Shown here piece by piece: positions 1-7,546 of a DNA stretch of 15,529 nucleotides. A program made the position numbers and the translations under genes. Below the pieces are notes generated by a model that was not told the origin of the DNA, searched no databases, and saw nothing but the letters and a program-made list of their open reading frames with translations. Numbering within the stretch: position 1 is the stretch's first letter; the number at the start of each line of letters is the position of its first letter. This stretch comes from Chloroflexota bacterium (GTDB lineage Bacteria; Chloroflexota; Dehalococcoidia; Plut-88900): assembly GCA_022566235.1 (NCBI GenBank), contig JADFJI010000015.1, positions 1 to 15,529 on the forward strand, written 5' to 3'.

Positions 1-2
1 GC

Positions 3-1064
3 GGTAAGGGGCTCTCAGTCATTCTCGAGGGCGTTCGCCTCTACGTGCACGGCGACCAGCGGGACGTCGATATTGTTCTCGCAAGCGAGGCGCAGCAACC
101 TGAGGCCGGCGCCCTGTCCGATGAGTTTCTCCTGGCTGCTGCGGAGGAGGTTTACGGCTACTGCACCCAGTTCCTCATTCAGGGTGAAGGCCTGGACCCG
201 GCATCAATGAGGCGGGAGTTGGACCAGCTGGGTAACTCGACGGTGGTGGCGGGTGCCGAGGACCTGATTCGCGTCCATACCCACACCCCCCAGCCCCAGG
301 CCGTCATCGCATTCGCCGAGACGCTGGGCACGGTTACTCAGGTAAACGTGCAGGACATAGACCAGCAGCATTCGGAGATCCTGCAGAAGAGGGTCAGTGA
401 GGATGTGGGGCCCATAGCAATGGTAGTCGTGGCCTCTGGCCAGGGCATAACGGAGCTGTTCTCGAGCCTGGGGGCCAGCGTGGTCGTGCCCGGGGGCCAG
501 ACCATGAACCCCAGCACCCAGGACATCCTAACGGCCATAGAATCGACATCAGCGCCGGCGGTCATAGTGCTGCCCAACAACAAGAATATAATGCCGGCGG
601 CTAAGCAGGCGGCTGCGCTGTCCGAGAAAGAAGTAGAGGTCGTCCCATCCATCACCATCCCGCAGGGCATCGCCTCAATCCTCGCCTTCAACATCGAGTC
701 TACGGTGGCGGAAAATCAGGAGATTATGAATGAAGCGCTATCCGGGGTTAGAACCCTGGAGTTGACCAGAGCGGTGCGCCGGGCCACGGTCAACGGGCTT
801 CGAATAAGAAAGGGAGAGGCCATAGGCCTGCTGGACGGAGAGCTCCTGGCCTCGGCCTCGGGGCCGTGCGAGGTGATACAGGCCCTGGCCTCCAGGATGG
901 CGTCCGGTGGCATCAGCCTGGCTACGGTGTATTGGGGCACCGACGCCGACGCCGACGAGAGGAACAGGCTGGCCGAGTCCCTCAAGGATCATCTTCCCGA
1001 TGTAGAGGTGGAGATGCTGGATGGGGGCCAGCCCCACTACGATTTCATCATATCCCTGGAATAG
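3..1064 (+). CDS. fakA: Fatty acid kinase FakA (DAK2/YloV family), 3' part
   Basis: The gene enters from the left edge: the frame is open to the first complete codon at 3, so the GTG at 45 is internal and not a start. The first visible residues (GKGLSVILEG) match the end of the DhaL/DAK2 ATP-binding domain. Next comes the middle and C-terminal FakA region, recognisable by YGYCTQFLI, VHTHTPQP and, further on, VVVPGGQTMNPST and LPNNKNI. In the family, FakA phosphorylates a fatty acid held by a DegV/FakB protein, giving acyl-phosphate for membrane lipid synthesis. The next gene, 22 nt downstream, is such a DegV protein, which supports the call. The catalytic N-terminus lies outside the window, so activity cannot be judged. 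TAG stop at 1062-1064. Confidence 0.93.
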   Translation, partial: GKGLSVILEGVRLYVHGDQRDVDIVLASEAQQPEAGALSDEFLLAAAEEVYGYCTQFLIQGEGLDPASMRRELDQLGNSTVVAGAEDLIRVHTHTPQPQAVIAFAETLGTVTQVNVQDIDQQHSEILQKRVSEDVGPIAMVVVASGQGITELFSSLGASVVVPGGQTMNPSTQDILTAIESTSAPAVIVLPNNKNIMPAAKQAAALSEKEVEVVPSITIPQGIASILAFNIESTVAENQEIMNEALSGVRTLELTRAVRRATVNGLRIRKGEAIGLLDGELLASASGPCEVIQALASRMASGGISLATVYWGTDADADERNRLAESLKDHLPDVEVEMLDGGQPHYDFIISLE

Positions 1065-1086
1065 ATAGGACTATACTCCCTTCATA

Positions 1087-1941
1087 ATGGGCGTAAGGAT
1101 TGTCACCGACAGCACCTCTGACCTCCCACCCCAGCTTTGCCGCGAGCTTGGCGTTACCGTTGTGCCCCTGACAGTGAACTTCGGCGATAAGGAGTACAGG
1201 GATGGTGTGGACCTCAGCGCCGAAGAGTTCTACCAGGCACTGATCTCGTCGCCTAGCCTTCCCCGAACATCCCAACCCTCGGCCGGGCTCTTCGCCAAGA
1301 CCTACGCCGACCTGGCCCAGGAGACCAATGAGATCCTCTCCATACACCTCTCCACCAAGCTGAGCCAGACCTGCAACTCGGCCCAACTGGGCGCGAGTGA
1401 GGTGGAGGACAGATGCCGGGTGGAGGTAGTGGATTCCCTTCAGGTGTCCATTGGTCTGGGCCTGGTGGTGATAGCCGCCGCCCGGGCCGTGAGGGACGGG
1501 GCCAGCCTGGAGGAGGCGAAGCGGGTGGCAGAGAGGGCCGGGGCGGAGACCAGGACCATCTGCCTCCTGGATACCCTGGAATACCTGTCCAAGGGTGGCA
1601 GGATCGGGAAGCTTCAGTTCTATCTGGGCACCTCTCTTCGCCGCCTATCGGTATTCAAGGTCATTCCCATGTTGATCATCAAGGACGGAGAGGCCCACCC
1701 CCTGGACCGCTTCAGGACCCGTCAGAAGGGTTTGGACCGGCTGGTCACAGAGCTTCAGCAAGCCGGCGACATCGCCTATGCCGGGGTGGCACACAGCACC
1801 ACTCCCGATGAGGCCCAGGACCTCTCCAAGCGGCTCCAGGGGCACGTACCCAAGGAGAACTTCTTCATCACCCGATTCGGGCCCGTGCTGGGCACCTATG
1901 TGGGCCCCGGGGCCATCGGTGTGGCCATGACCCGGGTCTAG
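1087..1941 (+). CDS. DegV family fatty-acid-binding protein (FakB type)
   Basis: A 284-residue protein of normal DegV length. It has the N-terminal TDSTSDLP motif, a TSQPS segment with T61, the HLSTKLSQT segment with S93, and the KGGRIGK motif in the middle. T61 and S93 fall where the family binds the fatty-acid carboxylate. Near the C-terminus the usual G-x-H-x-GPGA motif reads GTYVGPGAIG, with Tyr271 in place of the expected His (this is from family memory). The role is to present a fatty acid to FakA for phosphorylation, and the adjacent fakA gene makes this pairing likely. The ATG at 1087 has no clear Shine-Dalgarno. A TATACT hexamer at 1072-1077 could be a -10 box for a nearly leaderless transcript, but no -35 is visible. 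More than one FakB per genome is common, so the lipid preference is unknown. Confidence 0.93.
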   Translation: MGVRIVTDSTSDLPPQLCRELGVTVVPLTVNFGDKEYRDGVDLSAEEFYQALISSPSLPRTSQPSAGLFAKTYADLAQETNEILSIHLSTKLSQTCNSAQLGASEVEDRCRVEVVDSLQVSIGLGLVVIAAARAVRDGASLEEAKRVAERAGAETRTICLLDTLEYLSKGGRIGKLQFYLGTSLRRLSVFKVIPMLIIKDGEAHPLDRFRTRQKGLDRLVTELQQAGDIAYAGVAHSTTPDEAQDLSKRLQGHVPKENFFITRFGPVLGTYVGPGAIGVAMTRV

Positions 1942-1946
1942 TTCAC

Positions 1947-4400
1947 GTGTCATCCGGATCTGTCATGGAACAAGGACCGCAGACTCTGAAGAAGGTGCTG
2001 GAGCTGGAGCGAAGCAAGGGTTTCGTCGACTCGGTGGTAGTCGGGGGCCTGGACAAAATGCTCCAGCGGTGGCATGACGGCCCGGTGAAGGAGATACCCC
2101 CTCTTCCCCAGGCCAGGTATGCGGATATGGGCATCCCGGAACGGCGCCTGTGGGTCGAAGAGACGCTGAGCAAGCTGGCCACGCTCATACCCAGCGCAAA
2201 GCCCGATCCGCAGGATAGCACAGCCCCTCCCAAAAAGAAGCGGCGTGCCGTTAAAGCCAAATCGTCGGGGGCCACGGGCAACTTGACCCTCGGCTCGCCC
2301 ATAACCACCATAAAGGGCATTCAGCAAAACCTGGCCTCCAGATTTGCCAAGCTGGGCCTGTCCGAGATAAGAGACCTTCTCTACTTCTTCCCACACCGGC
2401 ACAACGACTTTCGACAGACCGTGACCATCTCCGAGCTGGTCCCGGGCGCGGAGCAGACCATTAAAGGCATCGTATGGGAAGCATCCATCAAGAGGATGGG
2501 ACCCAGGGCGCGGAGCACCGAGGCCGTCATTGGGGATGAGACGGGCAACATTAAGGCAGTCTGGTTCAACAATCCATACATGGCCCAGACCCTCAAGCCC
2601 AACCAGCGTGTCGCCCTCAGCGGCCGGGTGAGCCTTTTTAGGGGCAGGAAGGTGTTCGAGTCCCCAGACTATGAACTGCTAACGGGCAGTGACAACGTCC
2701 ACACGGGGCGGCTGGTGCCCGTCTATCCCCTGACCGAAGGCCTGTACCAGCGCACAGTGCGCAACCTGGTGCGAAGGACTCTGGATATCTGGGCTCGCCA
2801 GCTGCCGGACTTCCTCCCGCCGGATATCAGAGATAGAAACACGCTTCTCACTCTTCAGAATGCGGTCTATCAGGCCCACTATCCCGACGACGATGAGTCG
2901 AAGGACGAGGCCCGGCGCAGGCTGGCCTTCGACGAGCTGTTCCTGATCCAGCTCAGGGTTCTGGCCCGCAAACGGGAGTGGCAGGAGGGACAGCAGGCCC
3001 TTAATATCGAGAGGGACCCTCTGCTGATGGACCGGTTCGTGCAGTCTCTCCCTTTCTCCCTCACCGATGCCCAGAGCCGAGCATTGGAAGAGGTGCTGGC
3101 CGACTTACAGGGCCCCATGCCCATGGCCCGGCTCCTCGAAGGGGACGTGGGCAGCGGGAAGACAGTAGTGGCTACAGGGGCCCTGCTCCAGGCGGTGGCC
3201 AGCGGATATCAGGGGGCCATCATGGTGCCTACCGAGATACTGGCCGAGCAGCACTTCGGCACCATATGCAACCTCCTGGGTGGCCAACCTGAGGTCTCCT
3301 GGGGCGACCAGGTGGTGCAGGTCTTCGAGTCCCTGCTGGACCGCCCCATCAGGGTGGGCCTCCTCATTGGCGCTATGCGTGGCAAGGCCAAGCGAAACCT
3401 GCAGCAGCTGATACGTGAGGGGGGAATAGACATAGTGATCGGTACCCACGCTCTCATCCAGAAGGAGGTGGAGTTCCAGAACCTGGCCCTGATAATCGTG
3501 GACGAGCAGCACCGGTTCGGGGTGATGCAGCGCTCGGCCCTCCGGCAAAAGGGCGCAAGTCCCCATCTCCTGGTGATGACCGCCACCCCCATACCCCGTA
3601 CTCTAGCCCTCACCCTCTACGGCGATCTGGACCTATCGGTGCTGGACCAGCTTCCCCCGGGGAGGCAGGAGATCAAGACCAAGTGGGTGCAGCAGAGGCA
3701 AAGGGGCACGGCATACGACTTCGTGCGGAAACAGGTGAAAGAGGGGCGGCAGGCCTTCGTTATCTGCCCCTTAATCGAAGAGTCGGAGGCTCTGCAGACC
3801 CGGGCAGCGACCAAGGAGTATGAGAGGCTTTCCCGGGTGGTCTTCCCCGATTTGCGGCTGGGCCTGCTCCACGGCCGCCTCCCGTCTGGAGAAAAGGACG
3901 AGGTTATGGAGGCCTTCCGCAAGGGAGAGGTGGACATACTGGTGTCGACCCCGGTGGTCGAGGTGGGCATCGATATACCCAATGCCACGGTCATGATGAT
4001 CGAGGGGGCAGACCGGTTCGGCCTCTCCCAGCTGCACCAGTTCCGCGGCCGGGTGGGTCGAGGACCGGCCAAGAGCTACTGCCTTCTTCTGGCGGAGAGG
4101 CCGTCCCAGGAGGCAAAGCAGCGTTTAACACTGATGGAGGATACAAACGACGGGTTTGCCCTGGCCGAAGAGGACCTGCGCCTCAGGGGGCCCGGTGAGT
4201 TCTTCGGCACCCGTCAGAGCGGTCTCCCGGACCTCCGGATGGCCCGGCTCTCCGACAGCGACCTGCTGGAGCTGGCAAGGAGGGAGGCGGAAGGGCTTTT
4301 CGCCCGGGACCCGGACCTGGAGGCCCCGGAGCAGGAGGCCCTGGCCCGGGAGCTGGCCCGCCTGGGTCCCACCTGGGCCATAGGCGGCACCGAAGCGTAG
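1947..4400 (+). CDS. recG: ATP-dependent DNA helicase RecG
   Basis: An 817-residue RecG, which remodels stalled replication forks and Holliday junctions. The superfamily 2 helicase motifs are intact: Walker A GDVGSGKT at 399-406, DEQH at 519-522, TATPIPRT at 545-552 and QFRGRVGRG at 698-706. The wedge/OB DNA-binding region lies at about 130-290, with LLYFFPHRHNDF near its start. About 110-120 residues precede it, including a basic KKKRR stretch. This makes the protein clearly longer than the roughly 690 residues typical of RecG, as in other Chloroflexota by memory. The GTG at 1947 lies 5 nt after the degV stop; the alternative ATG at 1965 would remove six residues. Neither has a strong Shine-Dalgarno, so the start is uncertain. 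It probably shares a transcript with fakA and degV. Confidence 0.97.
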   Translation: MSSGSVMEQGPQTLKKVLELERSKGFVDSVVVGGLDKMLQRWHDGPVKEIPPLPQARYADMGIPERRLWVEETLSKLATLIPSAKPDPQDSTAPPKKKRRAVKAKSSGATGNLTLGSPITTIKGIQQNLASRFAKLGLSEIRDLLYFFPHRHNDFRQTVTISELVPGAEQTIKGIVWEASIKRMGPRARSTEAVIGDETGNIKAVWFNNPYMAQTLKPNQRVALSGRVSLFRGRKVFESPDYELLTGSDNVHTGRLVPVYPLTEGLYQRTVRNLVRRTLDIWARQLPDFLPPDIRDRNTLLTLQNAVYQAHYPDDDESKDEARRRLAFDELFLIQLRVLARKREWQEGQQALNIERDPLLMDRFVQSLPFSLTDAQSRALEEVLADLQGPMPMARLLEGDVGSGKTVVATGALLQAVASGYQGAIMVPTEILAEQHFGTICNLLGGQPEVSWGDQVVQVFESLLDRPIRVGLLIGAMRGKAKRNLQQLIREGGIDIVIGTHALIQKEVEFQNLALIIVDEQHRFGVMQRSALRQKGASPHLLVMTATPIPRTLALTLYGDLDLSVLDQLPPGRQEIKTKWVQQRQRGTAYDFVRKQVKEGRQAFVICPLIEESEALQTRAATKEYERLSRVVFPDLRLGLLHGRLPSGEKDEVMEAFRKGEVDILVSTPVVEVGIDIPNATVMMIEGADRFGLSQLHQFRGRVGRGPAKSYCLLLAERPSQEAKQRLTLMEDTNDGFALAEEDLRLRGPGEFFGTRQSGLPDLRMARLSDSDLLELARREAEGLFARDPDLEAPEQEALARELARLGPTWAIGGTEA

Positions 4401-4532
4401 CTGGTATCATAGTTTTATTAGCCGCTGGTGTTATTTAACTGGATAAGTAAGGTTACTGTTTCTAACGCCGGCCTGTCCCGATACTCGGGACTTGTCGGGG
4501 CACAGTCGTAGGGGTAACGGTTTCTGTAAGCA
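4401..4532. other. recG-argS intergenic spacer
   Basis: 132 nt without a gene. It holds a perfect GTCCCGA inverted repeat (listed separately) and two related stretches, GGTTACTGTTTCT at 4451-4463 and GGTAACGGTTTCT at 4514-4526, 11 of 13 identical. No Shine-Dalgarno is visible in front of argS and no convincing promoter. No hairpin followed by a T-run is present after recG. Confidence 0.6.
4475..4491. repeat. GTCCCGA palindromic intergenic repeat, copy 1
   Basis: Perfect 7-bp inverted repeat GTCCCGA / TCGGGAC around a TAC centre. The same 17-nt string occurs at 9745-9761, and a variant with the same arms is at 9076-9095. All three are in intergenic DNA. They look like REP-type elements dispersed in this genome and are too poor in T to be standard intrinsic terminators. 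Confidence 0.75.
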
Positions 4533-6194
4533 ATGACTATCAAGGACAAGATAGAGGAGATAGTACGGGACGCCTTCCAGGAGGCCCAGGACCGGGGCCT
4601 TTTGCCCCAGGTCACACTCCCCGAGACCATCGTCGAGCGGCCCCAGAACCCTGAGCACGGCGACTACGCCGTCACAGCCCCCCTCAAGCTGGCCCGGGCC
4701 GCCAGGATGAACCCCCTCGCCATCGCCCAGTGCCTGGTTGACCTCCTCAAACCTTCCGAGGAGATCGACGCCATCACCCTCGTACCCCCGGGGTTCATCA
4801 ACTTCTCCCTCAAAGAGGAGTGGGTCAAGAAACAGGTGGACATGATCCTCCAGGAAGGCCAGGCATACGGAGACCTTACCCTGGGAGCCGGGGAGAATGT
4901 CCAGGTGGAGTACGTGAGCGTGAACCCCACCGGCCCCCTCCACGTGGGCCACGGTCGGGGGGCGGTGCTGGGAAGTGCTCTGGCCCGGATTCTCAAGGCC
5001 GCGGGCTACGCCGTCGAGGAGGAGTACTACATCAACGATGCCGGCACCCAGATGGACAACTTCTACCTCTCTCTACACGCCCGATACCTCCAGGAACTGG
5101 GCGTAGAGGCGGAGATGCCCGCCGAGGGCTATATGGGCCAGTACATGATAGACCTGGCCCAGGAGATCATCTCCGAGGAAGGGGACAGGTTCAAGAATAT
5201 GGAGCCCGAGGAGGCCGTCAAGGGGCTGGGGGCCATAGGGCTCGAGAAGATGCTGGCCTCCATCCGGAGCGACCTGGAGTCCATCGGGGTGGTACAGGAC
5301 GTGTGGTTCAGCGAGCAGAGCCTCTTCGACTCGGGACAGTACGACGAGGCTATGAAGGCGCTGAGTTCGGGGGGATACACCCAGGAGAAAGAGGGCGCAA
5401 CCTGGTTCGTCTCCACCGCCCTGGGTGAGGACAAGGACAATGTCCTGATCAGAAGCAGCGGGCGCCCCACCTACTTTGCCTCGGACATCGCCTATCACTA
5501 CAACAAGTTCCTGCGCCGGGGGTTCGATAGGGTTATCAACATCTGGGGAGCAGACCACCAGGGGCACATCTCCCGGATGAAGACGGCCGTCGGGGCCCTG
5601 GGCATCGACCCGGACCGGCTGCATATCCTCGTTGCCCAGATGGTGACCCTCAAGCGGGGCCAGGAGGTGGTCAAGCTATCCAAGCGCAGCGGGGACATCA
5701 TCACCCTGCGGGAGGTGGTGGAGGAGGTGGGAGCAGACCCGTGTCGCTTCTTCTTCCTGGCCCGCTCAGCCGACAGCCAGATGGACTTCGACCTGGAGCT
5801 TGCCAAGAAGCAGTCAGCCGACAACCCCGCCTACTACGTTCAGTACGCCCACGCCAGGATATGCAGCATTCTGCGGCTGGCCGAAGAGAGGGGCATCGAC
5901 TACGAAGGCGGCGATGTGTCGCTGCTGGGCCATGAGTCGGAGTTGACCCTGGTCCGGGAGATGCTCAAGCTGCCCGAGACGATGGAGCTGATCGTCGAAA
6001 CGCTGGAGCCCCAGCACCTGCCATACTATTCACAGGACCTGGCCACCCACTTCCACAGCTTCTACGAGAAGTGCCGCGTCGTCACCGAGGACCAGGGGCT
6101 GACCAAGGCCCGGCTGAAGCTGGTGAAGGCGGCCCAGACCGTCCTGGCCAAGTGCCTGGACCTGATGGGCATGGCCGCCCCAGAGCGGATGTAA
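4533..6194 (+). CDS. argS: Arginyl-tRNA synthetase
   Basis: A 553-residue class I synthetase of usual ArgS length. The N-terminal tRNA-recognition domain ends near residue 110. The signature VSVNPTGPLHVGHGRG carries the HIGH-type motif HVGH at 137-140. The KMSKS-equivalent is KLSKRSG from residue 381. The C-terminal DALR anticodon-binding domain covers roughly 435-553 and ends in PERM, as expected. It charges tRNA-Arg in the cytoplasm. The ATG at 4533 has no obvious Shine-Dalgarno, but the N-terminus fits the family. The final 22 codons including the stop are repeated almost exactly 2.85 kb downstream, so the 3' end of this gene is the left boundary of the islet that follows. Confidence 0.97.
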   Translation: MTIKDKIEEIVRDAFQEAQDRGLLPQVTLPETIVERPQNPEHGDYAVTAPLKLARAARMNPLAIAQCLVDLLKPSEEIDAITLVPPGFINFSLKEEWVKKQVDMILQEGQAYGDLTLGAGENVQVEYVSVNPTGPLHVGHGRGAVLGSALARILKAAGYAVEEEYYINDAGTQMDNFYLSLHARYLQELGVEAEMPAEGYMGQYMIDLAQEIISEEGDRFKNMEPEEAVKGLGAIGLEKMLASIRSDLESIGVVQDVWFSEQSLFDSGQYDEAMKALSSGGYTQEKEGATWFVSTALGEDKDNVLIRSSGRPTYFASDIAYHYNKFLRRGFDRVINIWGADHQGHISRMKTAVGALGIDPDRLHILVAQMVTLKRGQEVVKLSKRSGDIITLREVVEEVGADPCRFFFLARSADSQMDFDLELAKKQSADNPAYYVQYAHARICSILRLAEERGIDYEGGDVSLLGHESELTLVREMLKLPETMELIVETLEPQHLPYYSQDLATHFHSFYEKCRVVTEDQGLTKARLKLVKAAQTVLAKCLDLMGMAAPERM

Positions 6195-6202
6195 GGGGCA
6201 CA
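6129..6202 (+). repeat. Direct repeat at the 3' end of argS, left copy
   Basis: This 74-nt stretch (last 22 codons of argS including the TAA, plus 8 nt) matches 8975-9048 at 70 of 74 bases. Differences are at 6138 (A/G), 6174 (G/T), 6193 (A/G, TAA against TGA) and 6195 (G/A). There are no gaps. Similarity stops sharply on both sides. The two copies bracket an A/T-richer block of accessory genes. Confidence 0.93.
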
Positions 6203-6216
6203 GTCGGAGGCAATAT

Positions 6217-6600
6217 ATGGGTTTTGACCAAGACCAATTCAAGGTAGACATGCGACGACGCATCAAGGAACGGCAAGAACAGTTGAAGGAACTCCCCGAC
6301 AATGAACTCATGCGACTCAGCGAGGGTATATATGATCTGCCTGAAGAGAAACGAGATGCAGCATTGATGGCAGCGGCCTTTAATGAAGTTCAGAGAAGAT
6401 CTATTGCTGCTGGTTGGTTTTGGCGGCGATGGTTCAAGCGTCAGGAATATGAAAAGTGGGTCGAGCACAACAAAACAACCGAAGCGAAGGCAACACTAGA
6501 GGCAATTGATATTTTCCAAAAATATGACGACCCGAAGAGTCAGGAAGCCGTGCGAAGATTACGAGGGCATGTTCGAGATATCAATGACACGGAGTCGTAG
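6217..6600 (+). CDS. Hypothetical protein, 127 residues
   Basis: Not recognised. The start is well supported: GGAGG at 6206-6210 lies 6 nt before the ATG, and the ORF begins 22 nt after argS. The protein is soluble and highly charged. A basic N-terminal helix (about 8-28) is followed by predicted helices throughout, a Trp/Arg-rich stretch GWFWRRWFKR at about 66-75, and an acidic to basic C-terminal tail. There is no signal peptide and no transmembrane segment. Base composition is much lower in GC than argS: by hand count 27/60 at 6361-6420 and 25/60 at 6481-6540, against 37/60 at 5281-5340. It is the first gene of the islet and is probably acquired. The Trp/Arg patch could bind nucleic acid or membrane, but that is speculation. 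Confidence 0.72.
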   Translation: MGFDQDQFKVDMRRRIKERQEQLKELPDNELMRLSEGIYDLPEEKRDAALMAAAFNEVQRRSIAAGWFWRRWFKRQEYEKWVEHNKTTEAKATLEAIDIFQKYDDPKSQEAVRRLRGHVRDINDTES

Positions 6601-6677
6601 CAATGAAGTTTCAGGTGGGTCACGAGCGTCAGCCTATTAAGTCTCTCCTTGGGCTCCAAATATGCCGCATCCGTTCC

Positions 6678-7127
6678 CTAGTATCTCCGCTCGGACTCAT
6701 TGATGGGGATATCGTTCGCACTCATGTCCCGCCGACGCATCAGCCCATCGTCATCGAATTCCCAATGCTCGTTGCCGTGGGTACGGTACCATTGCCCGGT
6801 ATAGGCATTGCGCCACTCATATTCGAAGCGAACTGAAATGCGGTTGCCGGTATAAGCCCACAGTTCTTTCATCAGGCGGTAGTCTAACTCTTTTTCCCAT
6901 TTTCGCTTCAGGAATGCTTTGATGGCATCTCGTCCAGTGAAGAACTCGTCTCGGTTGCGCCACCGAGAGTCCTCTGAATACGCCCTGGCTACGACCTCAG
7001 GGTCACAAGTATTCCACGCATTCTCGGCTGCTTTTACTTTTGCGCGTGCCATCTCCTCAGAAAAAGGGGGCAAGATAGGAGTTGTCGCCGTCTGAGTAGT
7101 TCCTGCTGAAGATCTGTCCACTGTCAT
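6678..7127 (-). CDS. DUF1348 / NTF2-like (SnoaL-fold) protein
   Basis: 149 residues. From about residue 18 the sequence follows the DUF1348 family closely: LPPFSEEMARAKVKAAENAW, then SRWRNRDEFFTGRDAI, KRKWEKELDYRLMKELW, NRISVRFEYEW, GNEHWEFDDDGLMRRR and a final NESERRY. This is a nuclear-transport-factor-2-like cone fold. The family has no established reaction, although related folds include isomerases, hydratases and dehalogenase-associated proteins. The start is supported by GGAGGTG at 7132-7138 (reverse strand) just before the ATG. The gene is divergent from the hydrolase at 7547 and shares the islet. A palindrome at 7161-7185 sits just upstream and may control it. The family assignment is secure; the function is unknown. 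Confidence 0.92.
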   Translation of the reverse strand: MTVDRSSAGTTQTATTPILPPFSEEMARAKVKAAENAWNTCDPEVVARAYSEDSRWRNRDEFFTGRDAIKAFLKRKWEKELDYRLMKELWAYTGNRISVRFEYEWRNAYTGQWYRTHGNEHWEFDDDGLMRRRDMSANDIPINESERRY

Positions 7128-7154
7128 TTCGCACCTCCCATGCGTTTTCTCATG

Positions 7155-7183
7155 GTGACGGTTTAATACTAACCCAGTATAAA
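7155..7183 (+). promoter_or_regulatory. Candidate sigma-70-type promoter
   Basis: GTGACG at 7155-7160 (4 of 6 to the -35 consensus) and TATAAA at 7178-7183 (5 of 6 to the -10 consensus), separated by 17 nt. It would read toward the hydrolase and overlaps the palindrome at 7161-7185. Based on consensus only. Confidence 0.35.
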
Positions 7184-7185
7184 AC
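7161..7185. promoter_or_regulatory. Operator-like inverted repeat
   Basis: GTTTAATACT, spacer AACCC, AGTATAAAAC: 10-nt arms with a single mismatch around a 5-nt spacer. It lies 34-58 nt upstream of the DUF1348 start codon and covers the -10 of the candidate forward promoter. This suits a dimeric repressor such as a TetR- or MarR-family protein. No regulator gene is present in the islet, so the binder is unknown. Confidence 0.45.
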
Positions 7186-7397
7186 GAAGACAGTTAACTT
7201 GCCCGAAGCGCCCTTAAGGAAAATAGCGATTGAAAAGACCCTTGATATGGAGCACACCACACCCCACCCGCCTCAACCCCGTTGAACCCGAAGACGTGTC
7301 CGGTGGAGCTCAGGTCAAAGTAAATCAGAATCTGGCAAGGAAAACGTGTTGCAAGTGAAAAGTCAGAACCTCGTTAGTCTGACCAATATACCAGTTC

Positions 7398-7419
7398 TTT
7401 GGGAAGGGTTTGGGAAGGA
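7398..7419. repeat. Short tandem repeat in the hydrolase leader
   Basis: Two adjacent 11-nt units, TTTGGGAAGGG and TTTGGGAAGGA (10 of 11 identical), with a degenerate third match TTTGAGGG at 7424-7431. This could be a tandem protein-binding site or simply a purine-rich slippage product. Confidence 0.4.
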
Positions 7420-7546
7420 ACCGTTTGAGGGTTCGGCTACATCTAACCTACACCAAGGCCCTAGGCTAAGAAGAGGACCGGAACATGAGTATGTAGGCAA
7501 GCATTGGGGCAGGATATGAGGGATTTAGTAGGGAGGAGAGTAACCA

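Larger units (their letters stand above)
7128..7546. other. Divergent intergenic region, 419 nt
   Basis: No gene found on either strand. It contains the reverse-strand Shine-Dalgarno of the DUF1348 gene, an operator-like palindrome (7161-7185), a possible forward promoter (7155-7183), a small hairpin GTCAGA/TCTGAC at 7362-7383 and an 11-bp tandem repeat at 7398-7419. The Shine-Dalgarno of the hydrolase is at 7532-7540. If the forward promoter is real, the hydrolase mRNA has a leader of roughly 350 nt. Confidence 0.6.

Noticed and set aside
45..47. GTG as the start of the first gene.
   Set aside because: The frame is open to the window edge and the preceding residues continue the FakA family pattern.
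4497..6206. GGGGCACAGTCG occurs both just before argS (4497-4508) and just after it (6195-6206).
   Set aside because: A 12-nt match in a 15-kb GC-rich window is expected several times by chance, and no longer homology supports it.
6603..6836. Forward 77-codon ORF after the hypothetical gene.
   Set aside because: It overlaps the end of the well-supported reverse-strand DUF1348 gene, and its sequence shows no family features.
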